Notes: generated by a model from the sequence alone, not told the origin. A DNA stretch of 5,984 bases from an uncultured Clostridia bacterium (GCA_946539175.1 CAMNHH010000131.1:1-5984); one strand, 5' to 3'. Positions 1 to 5,015 are shown, numbered from the stretch's first letter. Numbers and translations are program-made.

Positions 1-17
1 ACCGAGGAGGTGTCACC

Positions 18-203
18 ATGGCTGTTCCTAAGAGAAAGGTTTCCAAAGCAAGACGCGACAAGAGACGCAGCTCCCACTGGAAGCTGTCCGTTCCCGGCGT
101 GGTCGCTTGCCCCCACTGCGGCGAGCCCCGTCTGCCCCACAGAGCCTGCAAGGCTTGCGGCTATTACAACGGTCGTCAGGTCATCGAAGTTGCTGCGGAG
201 TAA
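18..203 (+). CDS. rpmF: 50S ribosomal protein L32 (zinc-ribbon form)
   Basis: This 61-residue protein is bL32, a small component of the large ribosomal subunit. The N-terminus (MAVPKRKVSKARRDKRRS) is the basic rRNA-binding tail typical of the family, including the MAVPKRK opening. A four-cysteine zinc ribbon follows: C31-P-H-C34 and C44-K-A-C47, so this is the zinc-binding rather than the cysteine-free paralogue. The length matches the usual 55-65 residues. The start is fixed by AGGAGGTG at 5-12, five bases before the ATG. In many bacteria rpmF follows a DUF177 (YceD) gene; that gene would lie left of the window and is not seen. A terminator follows directly, so rpmF is probably transcribed with upstream genes and separated from der. 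Identification is close to certain. Confidence 0.97.
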   Translation: MAVPKRKVSKARRDKRRSSHWKLSVPGVVACPHCGEPRLPHRACKACGYYNGRQVIEVAAE

Positions 204-224
204 TTCTATGCGGAATGAAAGTTG

Positions 225-262
225 AGAGGAAGGCGTCTGATGTCCTTCCTCTTTACTTTTTT
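225..262 (+). terminator. Intrinsic terminator after rpmF
   Basis: The 9-bp perfect stem AGAGGAAGG (225-233) / CCTTCCTCT (244-252) has a 10-nt loop and is followed by TTACTTTTTT. It starts 21 bases after the rpmF stop and ends before the der promoter, so it separates the two transcription units. Confidence 0.85.
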
Positions 263-288
263 GTTTACAATTATTTTTCAAATACCGA

Positions 289-317
289 TTGAAAACCCCC
301 GCCGGATATGGCATAAT
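289..317 (+). promoter_or_regulatory. Sigma-A-type promoter for der-plsY
   Basis: The -35 box TTGAAA (289-294) and -10 box CATAAT (312-317) are separated by exactly 17 bp. A TG at 309-310, one base before the -10 box, gives an extended -10. Transcription would start near 324, leaving a leader of about 23 nt that carries the der ribosome binding site. The position just after the rpmF terminator supports it. Confidence 0.8.
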
Positions 318-346
318 AGGGGGGACCTCTGGAAAGGAGGCTTACT

Positions 347-1675
347 ATGTCCAAGCATTACGTTGCCATTGTGGGCCGGCCCAACGTGGGCAAGTCCATG
401 CTGTTCAATAAACTCACCGGCCAGCGCACCGCCATCGTGGAGGATACCCCCGGCGTCACCCGGGATCGGATCTACGGCAAGTGCGAGTGGAACGGCCGCA
501 GCTTCGAGCTCATCGACACCGGCGGCATCGAGCCCTCCACCAACTCCGAGATGCTCCAGTTCATGCGCCGCCAGGCGGAGATCGCCATCGAGACCGCCGA
601 GGTCATCATCATGGTCACCGACGTGAAGGTGGGCGTCACCGCCGCGGATCTGGAGGTGGCGAGTCTGCTCAAGCGCAGCAAGAAGCCCGTGGTGGTGGCC
701 GTCAACAAGTGCGACTCCGTGGGCCCCGTGAACCCGGAGGTCTACGAGTTCTACGACCTGGGTCTGGGCGATCCCGTCGAGACCTCCGCCATCCACGGCC
801 ACGGCACCGGGGACCTTCTGGACTTCGTCACCGAGCATCTGTCCGCGGACGAGGCCGAGGATGAGGACGAGGACGTGGTGAAGGTGGCCATCGTGGGCAA
901 GCCCAACGTGGGCAAGTCCAGCCTGCTGAACCGGATCCTGGGGGTGGAGCGGGTCATCGTCTCTGACCAGGCGGGCACCACCCGGGACGCCATCGACAGC
1001 TACTTCGAGAATGAGCACGGCAAGTACCTCTTCATCGACACCGCCGGCATGCGCCGCAAGTCCAAGGTGGACGACGCCATCGAGAAGTATTCCAACATGC
1101 GCTCCATCTCCGCCATCGACCGGGCGGACGTGGTGCTGATCCTCATCGACGCCAACGAGGGCGTCACCGAGCAGGATACCAAGATTGCCGGTCTGGCCCA
1201 CGAGGCGGGCAAGGCCTCCATTCTGGTGGTGAACAAGTGGGACACCGTGGACAAGGACACCCACACCATGGACAAGATGACCGAGGAGGTCCGGCAGGGT
1301 CTGAGCTATATGCCCTACGCCCCCATCCTTTTCATCTCCGCCAAGACCGGCCAGCGGGTGGACAGGCTGTATGAGCTCATCAACTACGTGAACGAGCAGG
1401 CGACTCTGCGGGTCACCACCGGCATGCTCAACAGCGTCCTGGCGGACGCCACCGCCCGGGTTCAGCCCCCCACGGACAAGGGCCGCCGGCTGAAGATTTT
1501 CTACGCTACCCAGGCGGGCGTCAAGCCGCCCCATTTCGTCTTCTTCTGCAACGACGCGAGACTGTTCCATTTCTCCTATCAGCGCTATCTCGAAAATCAA
1601 ATTCGGGCCGTGTTCGGGCTGGAGGGGACTCCGGTGAAGATCACCGTCCGACAAAGAGGTGACAAGGAAGAATGA
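347..1675 (+). CDS. der: Ribosome biogenesis GTPase Der (EngA), double GTPase domain
   Basis: Der is an essential GTPase with two consecutive G domains and a C-terminal KH-like domain, needed for maturation of the 50S subunit. In G domain 1, the P-loop GRPNVGKS is at residues 10-17, TPGVTRD at 34-40, DTGG at 57-60 and NKCD at 120-123. An acidic linker (about 166-176, rich in Asp/Glu) joins G domain 2, with GKPNVGKS at 184-191, AGTTRD at 209-214, DTAG at 231-234 and NKWD at 296-299. The remaining ~90 residues are the KH-like domain. At 442 residues the protein has the normal length and no key residue is missing. GGAAAGGAGG (331-340) lies six bases before the ATG. The stop overlaps the plsY start in ATGA, suggesting translational coupling. 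Codon use is strongly GC-ending, as in plsY and gpsA. Confidence 0.98.
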   Translation: MSKHYVAIVGRPNVGKSMLFNKLTGQRTAIVEDTPGVTRDRIYGKCEWNGRSFELIDTGGIEPSTNSEMLQFMRRQAEIAIETAEVIIMVTDVKVGVTAADLEVASLLKRSKKPVVVAVNKCDSVGPVNPEVYEFYDLGLGDPVETSAIHGHGTGDLLDFVTEHLSADEAEDEDEDVVKVAIVGKPNVGKSSLLNRILGVERVIVSDQAGTTRDAIDSYFENEHGKYLFIDTAGMRRKSKVDDAIEKYSNMRSISAIDRADVVLILIDANEGVTEQDTKIAGLAHEAGKASILVVNKWDTVDKDTHTMDKMTEEVRQGLSYMPYAPILFISAKTGQRVDRLYELINYVNEQATLRVTTGMLNSVLADATARVQPPTDKGRRLKIFYATQAGVKPPHFVFFCNDARLFHFSYQRYLENQIRAVFGLEGTPVKITVRQRGDKEE

Positions 1676-2340
1676 TCGTATTTTGGTTTGCGCTTTGCGC
1701 CCTGGCCGGATATCTTCTGGGCAGCTTCAACGGCGCCATCCTGATCTCCCGCTGGTTCCGCGGGGAGGACGTTCGCACCAAGGGCAGCGGCAACGCGGGC
1801 CTGACGAATTTTTACCGCAATTACGGCGGCCTGGATACGCTGCTGGTGCTGCTCATCGACGCGGGCAAGACGGTGCTGGCCTGCTTTGTGGGGGGCTGGA
1901 TCATCAAGGCCGCGGGCTTTGCCTCCCCGGACTTCCGGCTGGACTGGACCAACGAGGCCCAGATGCTCTGCGGCGGCTTCTCCGTCGTCGGCCACATTTT
2001 CCCGCTCTGGTTCGGCTTCAAGGGCGGCAAGGGCATTTTGACCTGCGGCACCCTGGCGGCCTTTGTGGACTGGCGGATCATCATGACCCTGCTGGTGGTT
2101 TTCATCGCCGTGGTGCTGATCACCCGTTACGTCTCCCTGGGCTCCATCGTGGCCGCGGTGGTCTATCCCTTCCTGTTCTGGATCCGCTATCCCATCCACC
2201 AGAACGTCAGCGAGGGCACCGTCATGATGACCATCCTGGCCTTCTGCCTGGGCGGCCTGGCCATTTACATGCACCACGGCAACATCAAGCGTCTGCGCGA
2301 GGGCACGGAGAATAAGTTCTCGTTCCATAAGAAATCGTAG
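1672..2340 (+). CDS. plsY: Acyl-phosphate:glycerol-3-phosphate acyltransferase PlsY
   Basis: PlsY is an integral membrane enzyme that transfers the acyl group from acyl-phosphate to sn-glycerol-3-phosphate, giving lysophosphatidic acid, the first committed phospholipid intermediate. The three family motifs are visible: KGSGNAGLTN (37-46), GHIFPLWFGFKGGKG (107-121, phosphate-binding loop) and the C-terminal HHGNIKRLREGTE (201-213). Hydrophobic segments at about 1-20, 53-82, 131-171 and 184-200 match the multi-helix fold. The length of 222 residues is normal to slightly long. The ATG sits inside the der stop (ATGA); a purine-rich AAGGAAG immediately upstream and AGAGGTG at 1655-1661 could serve the ribosome. 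GpsA, encoded downstream, supplies its glycerol-3-phosphate. No terminator with a T-run follows, so readthrough toward gpsA is possible. Confidence 0.97.
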   Translation: MIVFWFALCALAGYLLGSFNGAILISRWFRGEDVRTKGSGNAGLTNFYRNYGGLDTLLVLLIDAGKTVLACFVGGWIIKAAGFASPDFRLDWTNEAQMLCGGFSVVGHIFPLWFGFKGGKGILTCGTLAAFVDWRIIMTLLVVFIAVVLITRYVSLGSIVAAVVYPFLFWIRYPIHQNVSEGTVMMTILAFCLGGLAIYMHHGNIKRLREGTENKFSFHKKS

Positions 2341-2468
2341 GGACGGCGCTCTGCCGTCCACTCCCCGCCCGTAGCGGCGCACAGTGTGCGCCACGCGCTG
2401 CCCCGCTCCGACGAGGCATCAGGCAGCAGACCCGCCTGCAGGGACAAGCATTGCTTGTCCGCCGTCCC
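2340..2468. repeat. 129-bp GC-rich hairpin block with 8-bp terminal inverted repeats
   Basis: GGGACGGC (2340-2347) at the left end is the exact reverse complement of GCCGTCCC (2461-2468) at the right end. Inside are three perfect small hairpins: GGACGGC/GCCGTCC (2341-2347 with 2353-2359), GGCGCAC/GTGCGCC (2376-2382 with 2386-2392) and GGACAAGC/GCTTGTCC (2442-2449 with 2453-2460). None has a T-run, so they are not ordinary terminators. No coding sequence is seen. The layout resembles dispersed palindromic (REP/BIME-like) or small MITE-like elements; whether it recurs in the genome cannot be judged from this window. The first base of the left arm is the last base of the plsY stop codon. Confidence 0.55.
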
Positions 2469-2481
2469 CCGCCTGGGACAA

Positions 2482-2509
2482 ATGAATCATGAATAGTGAA
2501 TAATGAATA
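2482..2509 (+). repeat. Four tandem 7-nt units (RTGAATM)
   Basis: The units ATGAATC, ATGAATA, GTGAATA and ATGAATA follow one another without a gap. This AT-rich run separates the GC-rich hairpin block from the 11-bp hairpin at 2518-2543. Its role is unknown. It may be part of the same composite intergenic element. Confidence 0.6.
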
Positions 2510-2517
2510 ATTGTGGT

Positions 2518-2543
2518 ATCGTTCAAATTGCTATTTGAACGAT
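2518..2543. repeat. Perfect 11-bp inverted repeat with 4-nt loop
   Basis: ATCGTTCAAAT (2518-2528) and ATTTGAACGAT (2533-2543) are exact reverse complements around the loop TGCT. No T-run follows, so termination is unlikely. It ends 26 bases before the ATG of the small membrane-protein gene. It could be an RNA hairpin in that gene's leader, a dyad bound by a regulator, or the end of a mobile repeat. Confidence 0.6.
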
Positions 2544-2569
2544 GGAAATGAAATGGAAGCGGGACCCGG

Positions 2570-2863
2570 ATGAAAACGAAAAAACTTTAATGGATTACCA
2601 CCGTGATTGCCGCCTGTCTGTATCTTTTCAGCGTCATTGTGTCGATGTCCCTGATCCTGTATGGAATCTATCAGGATCACAATGAAGCGTTTTGCACAGG
2701 AAACAAGCTGGTATACCTGTGGATGTTCAATCCCATTTCCCTGATCCTGTCCGTTTTTGGGCGGACCCATGACCTGGAACGCAGAAAAAAATACCGTGCT
2801 GCTATCATTCTGACCAGCGTTGCATGGCTTGTCGGCGTTATGGTGATTGCCCATCATTTCTGA
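2570..2863 (+). pseudogene. Small three-helix membrane protein, apparently broken by an early TAA
   Basis: I do not recognise this family. An ATG at 2570 begins MKTKKL, is stopped by TAA at 2588-2590, and the same frame then stays open for 90 codons (WITTVIAACLYLFSV...) to the TGA at 2861. The intact reading would be about 97 residues: a Lys-rich N-terminus, a helix at roughly 8-32, a second in YLWMFNPISLILSV, a charged segment (RTHDLERRKKYR), and a third helix ending in HHF. GGAAG at 2555-2559 lies ten bases before the ATG. The only usable later start upstream of the first helix core is GTG 2603, which has no visible ribosome binding site. So a nonsense mutation, for example AAA to TAA at codon 7, is the simplest reading. 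An alternative is an 86-residue protein from the GTG, possibly by reinitiation. Its codons are less GC-rich than those of plsY and gpsA, suggesting later arrival. Confidence 0.5.
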
Positions 2864-2921
2864 CATCTTCCATTATCATACTGATCGAACGGGCGTCAAC
2901 GCGAGATTACGCAATCGGGAA

Positions 2922-2941
2922 CAGGCGATGCCTGGCGCCTG
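2922..2941. other. Small hairpin ahead of gpsA
   Basis: CAGGCG (2922-2927) can pair with CGCCTG (2936-2941); an alternative fold pairs CAGGC with GCCTG at 2930-2934. There is no T-run. It lies in the stretch between the small membrane-protein gene and gpsA, where I see no convincing promoter. It may simply be leader structure. Confidence 0.3.
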
Positions 2942-2987
2942 ATGCATGAAACCAACCCTCCCGCACAAAGAAAGGACGTATCGAACC

Positions 2988-3986
2988 ATGGAAATCGCAG
3001 TCGTCGGCAGCGGCGGATGGGGCACAGCCCTGTCCATGCTGCTTCATGAGAACCGGCACGAGGTTACGCTGATCTCCTGGACCAAGGAGGAGAGCGACAA
3101 GCTTGCCGAAACCCACGAAAACCCCTTCCTTCCCGGCGTGAAGCTGCCGGAGGATATGCGCTACACCGCCGACCCCGCCGCCGTGGCGGAGTGCTCCCTG
3201 GTGGTTGTGGTGCCTCCCTCCTTCGCCATCCGATCCACTGCGGAGAAGATCGCCCCCTTCCTGCGTCCCGACGCCATCCTGGTCTCCGCCACCAAGGGCA
3301 TCGAGCCCGACACCGGCAAGCGGATGAGCGAGATCGTGTCGGAGGTCACCGGGAAAAAGACCGTGGTGCTCTCTGGCCCCTCCCACGCCGAGGAGGTCAG
3401 CCGGGGTGTCCCCACCGGCGTGGTGGCGGCCTGCGAGGATCGGCTTCTGGCGGAGATCGTCCAGGAGGTCTTTATGAACGATCACTTCCGGGTCTACACC
3501 TCCTCCGATCCCCTGGGCGTGGAGCTGGGCGCCGCCATGAAGAACGTCATCGCCCTCTGCGCGGGCGTCTGCGACGGCCTGGGCTACGGCGACAACACCA
3601 AGGCCCTGCTCATGACCCGGGGCCTGACGGAGGTTGCCCGCCTGGGCATGAAGCTGGGCTCCCGGACCGACACCTTTGCCGGCCTCACCGGCATCGGCGA
3701 TCTGATCGTCACCTGTACCTCCATGCACTCCCGGAACCGCCGGGCCGGTATCCTCATCGGCAGCGGCATGAAGCCCGAGGAGGCCATGAAGGAGGTGGGC
3801 GCCGTGGTGGAGGGCTACTATGCCACCCAGGCCGTCAAGCTGCTGGCGGACCGCATGGGCGTGGATATGCCCATCACCCAGGCTGCATACCGGGTCCTCT
3901 ATGAGGGTGCGCCTGTGGGCTCCGCTTTGGGCGCCCTCATGACCCGCAAAAAGGGCCGGGAGATCGAGGACGCGGGCTGGGCCTGA
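2988..3986 (+). CDS. gpsA: Glycerol-3-phosphate dehydrogenase [NAD(P)+]
   Basis: GpsA reduces dihydroxyacetone phosphate to sn-glycerol-3-phosphate in the cytoplasm, supplying the substrate of PlsY. The N-terminal Rossmann fold opens with G7-S-G9-G-W-G12-T-A. SGPSHAEE is at 129-136, the catalytic-region lysine in AAMKN at 185, a second conserved lysine at 205 in GDNTKALL, and TFAGLTGIGDL at 229-239 followed by CTSMHSRNRR (243-252). The 332-residue length is normal. I chose the ATG at 2988 over the in-frame ATG at 2946. It begins MEIAVVGSGGWG exactly as the family does and has AAAGGA upstream (2971-2976), whereas the earlier start would add 14 unrelated residues. The gene is separated from plsY by 647 bp of accessory-looking DNA. 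No own promoter is evident, so expression may depend on readthrough from der-plsY. Confidence 0.97.
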   Translation: MEIAVVGSGGWGTALSMLLHENRHEVTLISWTKEESDKLAETHENPFLPGVKLPEDMRYTADPAAVAECSLVVVVPPSFAIRSTAEKIAPFLRPDAILVSATKGIEPDTGKRMSEIVSEVTGKKTVVLSGPSHAEEVSRGVPTGVVAACEDRLLAEIVQEVFMNDHFRVYTSSDPLGVELGAAMKNVIALCAGVCDGLGYGDNTKALLMTRGLTEVARLGMKLGSRTDTFAGLTGIGDLIVTCTSMHSRNRRAGILIGSGMKPEEAMKEVGAVVEGYYATQAVKLLADRMGVDMPITQAAYRVLYEGAPVGSALGALMTRKKGREIEDAGWA

Positions 3987-4013
3987 GGCAGGGAGCAAGG
4001 ATCAGAACGACAA

Positions 4014-4060
4014 ACCTGCAGTGGGCGGCTCTTATCCGAAAGGACGAGCCGCCCGCAGGT
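4014..4060. other. Large GC-rich hairpin with GAAA tetraloop, after gpsA
   Basis: ACCTGC (4014-4019) pairs with GCAGGT (4055-4060). After a 3-nt bulge, GGGCGGCTC (4023-4031) pairs with GAGCCGCCC (4046-4054). An inner TCC/GGA pair (4035-4037 with 4042-4044) closes a GAAA loop (4038-4041). On the + strand the following bases are CTTGATGAAG, a poor T-run. On the - strand the hairpin is followed by TTTGTCGTT, slightly better. It may be a bidirectional 3'-end structure between convergent genes, or protect gpsA mRNA. Confidence 0.55.
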
Positions 4061-4124
4061 CTTGATGAAGCGCCGCCCGATCGGACACAGGCAGGCAGCG
4101 GGGATCTGCCGGGACCTTTCTCTT

Positions 4125-4150
4125 CCGCTCTCGAGAGAGAGCGGTTTTTT
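4125..4150 (+). terminator. Intrinsic terminator downstream of gpsA
   Basis: CCGCTCTC (4125-4132) and GAGAGCGG (4137-4144) form an 8-bp perfect stem around a GAGA (GNRA) loop, followed by six T at 4145-4150 and further T-rich sequence. It lies about 140 bases past the gpsA stop and is the first clean terminator on this strand since 262. It therefore probably ends the whole der-plsY-gpsA region. Confidence 0.85.
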
Positions 4151-4234
4151 CTTTTCCTTTTTCTTACCCTTATTCTTACCCTTATTCTTACCCTTACCCT
4201 TATACTTACCCTTATTCTTATTCTTATTCTTATT
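4151..4234. repeat. Hexanucleotide tandem repeat (minus-strand unit AATAAG/GGTAAG)
   Basis: Read on the - strand, 4234 to 4163 contains twelve consecutive hexamers of the form NNTAAG: four AATAAG, then GGTAAG, TATAAG, two GGTAAG, and alternating AATAAG/GGTAAG. Two degraded units (AAAAAG, GAAAAG) follow down to 4151. The tract begins immediately after the TAG stop of the DUF6291-like gene and keeps its frame, where it would encode Asn-Lys, Gly-Lys and Tyr-Lys dipeptides. The other end runs into the T-run of the gpsA terminator. Such tracts are prone to slippage, so the copy number may vary between strains. Confidence 0.9.
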
Positions 4235-4528
4235 CTACATCCGGACAGTGGAATGGACGGCGGAAAGGAAATCGGCGGGCTCGGCGGCAGCTGCGGTGTT
4301 CCTGCGCAGCCGCCAGGCGGCCTTGTCGCGGCCTGCGGTCAGGTGGGGCCGGATGGACTCGAATACCCCCAGCGCCGCGCCCTTCAGCTCCGGCTCCTCC
4401 CCGTAGAGGGCAAAGCGGATAATCCCTTGTAAAACCTCGTATCTGCGGCTTTTCGGCAGCTTCTCCACGGCGTTGAAATAGGAGGCGTAAAAGGTGAACT
4501 GCCCCCGGTTGAGAACCTCTTGCTTCAT
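4235..4528 (-). CDS. DUF6291-like phage-associated protein, probably truncated tail
   Basis: This 97-residue protein resembles the DUF6291 domain, common in phage and prophage replication regions and as orphan genes in Clostridia; its function is unknown. Family-like features are FTFYASYFNAVEKLP (about 10-24), YEVLQGIIRFALYGEEPEL and VFESIRPHL, followed by a basic segment. Members often carry a low-complexity Lys-rich C-terminal tail. Here the protein ends HSTVRM at TAG, and the next 15 codons pairs in the same frame are a Lys-alternating repeat. The stop may therefore have cut off such a tail. The ATG at 4528 is chosen because AAAGGAG (4543-4537) lies eight bases upstream; an in-frame TTG at 4546 would overlap that site. 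The gene has its own strong promoter, no phage neighbours, and points toward gpsA. The family call is from recognised pattern, not a search. Confidence 0.75.
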   Translation of the reverse strand: MKQEVLNRGQFTFYASYFNAVEKLPKSRRYEVLQGIIRFALYGEEPELKGAALGVFESIRPHLTAGRDKAAWRLRRNTAAAAEPADFLSAVHSTVRM

Positions 4529-4536
4529 GCTGGCAA

Positions 4537-4543
4537 CTCCTTT
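4537..4543 (-). promoter_or_regulatory. Ribosome binding site fixing the DUF6291-like start
   Basis: AAAGGAG on the - strand is eight bases from the ATG at 4528. It decides between this ATG and the in-frame TTG at 4546, which it overlaps. Confidence 0.8.
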
Positions 4544-4564
4544 CAAAGCGATATAAACACCTTT

Positions 4565-4613
4565 TTAAGATACTATAATGATACCATATTTTTATCGTTT
4601 TGTCAAGATACTA
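4565..4613. promoter_or_regulatory. Direct repeat TYAAGATACTA flanking the promoter (possible operator pair)
   Basis: TTAAGATACTA (4565-4575) and TCAAGATACTA (4603-4613) match at 10 of 11 positions and are 38 bp apart. One overlaps the -35 box and the other the expected transcription start of the DUF6291-like gene. A partial inverted copy, TATCTTAA, lies at 4646-4653. A repressor binding two such sites would close the promoter. No regulator gene is in the window, so the role is inferred. Confidence 0.45.
4578..4606 (-). promoter_or_regulatory. Near-consensus sigma-A promoter for the DUF6291-like gene
   Basis: On the - strand a perfect TTGACA (4606-4601) and TATCAT (4583-4578) are separated by exactly 17 bp, with an A/T-rich spacer. 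Transcription would start near 4571, giving a leader of about 43 nt that contains the AAAGGAG site. This is the strongest promoter in the window by match to consensus. Confidence 0.85.
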
Positions 4614-4722
4614 AACGCGAAAAAGTTTCAAATAATCTGAAAAAATATCTTAAAATGCACTTAAATAAAAGAAGAAAACGAAGCGGCTTCCGGCATTTCC
4701 GAAGCTGTTTGCTGCAGTTTCC

Positions 4723-4775
4723 CGCTGCGATTTGCGGAACCCCGCGGAAAGAACGCAGCGCTTTGGCTGCTTTTT
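4723..4775 (+). other. Nested hairpin with competing terminator-like stem
   Basis: CGCTGCG (4723-4729) pairs exactly with CGCAGCG (4754-4760), enclosing a second hairpin GCGG/CCGC (4734-4737 with 4742-4745). The same GCAGC (4755-4759) can instead pair with GCTGC (4766-4770), which is followed by TTTTT (4771-4775). That is the layout of an attenuator or of the 3' end of a small RNA. No + strand promoter or downstream + strand gene is evident, so function is doubtful. Confidence 0.25.
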
Positions 4776-4844
4776 GATCCATAATCGCGCAATATTCCGA
4801 CAATATGTTGAAAAAGAATCCAAAACCGGCCGCAAGCGCAAGGC

Positions 4845-4886
4845 TTTTCCACCGCGTTTTCACCTGATTTCCACATGGTTTTCCAC
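4845..4886 (+). repeat. Four phased TTTTCCAC-like motifs (DnaA-box-like)
   Basis: TTTTCCAC (4845-4852), TTTTCAC (4857-4863), TTTCCACA (4868-4875) and TTTTCCAC (4879-4886) start 11-12 bases apart, about one helical turn. The bacterial DnaA box consensus is TTATCCACA; these motifs differ from it by one or more bases. An AT-rich stretch lies about 170-240 bases away. An origin-like or DnaA-binding role is inference; a degenerate tandem repeat is the neutral reading. Confidence 0.4.
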
Positions 4887-4963
4887 TGCCTTCAGCTGCC
4901 AGAAGTGCAGACTGAATGAGTACGTTCGCCGGAATTGATACGATACTCCTCCCGATTCCCGGT

Positions 4964-5002
4964 AAAAAAGAAGAAGCACCCGCTTCGACACGGATGCTTC
5001 TT
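4964..5002 (-). terminator. Intrinsic terminator of the YwaF-like gene
   Basis: On the - strand AAGAAGCA (5002-4995) pairs with TGCTTCTT (4978-4971), with an inner CCG/CGG pair (4993-4991 with 4982-4980). A T-rich tail, CTTTTTT, runs to 4964. It begins 14 bases after the TAA stop of the membrane-protein gene. Confidence 0.8.
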
Positions 5003-5015
5003 ACTTTCTTACAGA

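Larger units (their letters stand above)
4607..4963. other. Intergenic stretch with no convincing gene
   Basis: Between the DUF6291-like promoter and the next terminator I see no supported gene. The first ~70 bases (4607-4680) are very AT-rich. Bases 4680-4775 are GC-richer and full of inverted repeats. Bases 4845-4886 carry four phased TTTTCCAC-like motifs. Several open frames of 60-90 codons overlap one another on both strands at 4603-4938, but none has a credible ribosome binding site or a recognisable product. Confidence 0.6.

Noticed and set aside
10..225. Open frame overlapping rpmF in another phase
   Set aside because: rpmF is certain; the other phases are shadows. The first 17 bases are too few to identify the end of an upstream gene.
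278..1654. Very long open frame on the - strand antisense to der (458 codons)
   Set aside because: It mirrors GC-rich codon bias of der; it is His/Gly/Leu-rich without domains, and der is certain in the other strand.
2341..2359. Hairpin right after the plsY stop as an intrinsic terminator
   Set aside because: Stem is strong, but the following bases (ACTCCCC) have no T-run.
2588..2590. Recoding (special amino acid) at the TAA of the small membrane gene
   Set aside because: TAA is not the usual recoded codon in bacteria and no recoding structure is evident; a nonsense mutation is simpler.
2907..3998. 363-codon - strand frame antisense to gpsA
   Set aside because: Low-complexity His/Gly/Ala composition from antisense GC-rich codons, with a TTG start and no ribosome binding site.
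4163..4234. CCCTTA repeats as telomere-like sequence or CRISPR array
   Set aside because: Units are six bases without spacers, and the complement TAAGGG is not the telomeric TTAGGG; it is a simple microsatellite.
4062..4406. + strand frame with a Phe-Leu-Pro-rich run
   Set aside because: It is the translation of the T-rich hexamer repeat and the antisense of the DUF6291-like gene; it also contains the gpsA terminator.
4603..4876. Three overlapping - strand frames of 63-86 codons in the intergenic stretch
   Set aside because: All three frames are open over the same bases, none has a good ribosome site or recognisable product; open by chance.
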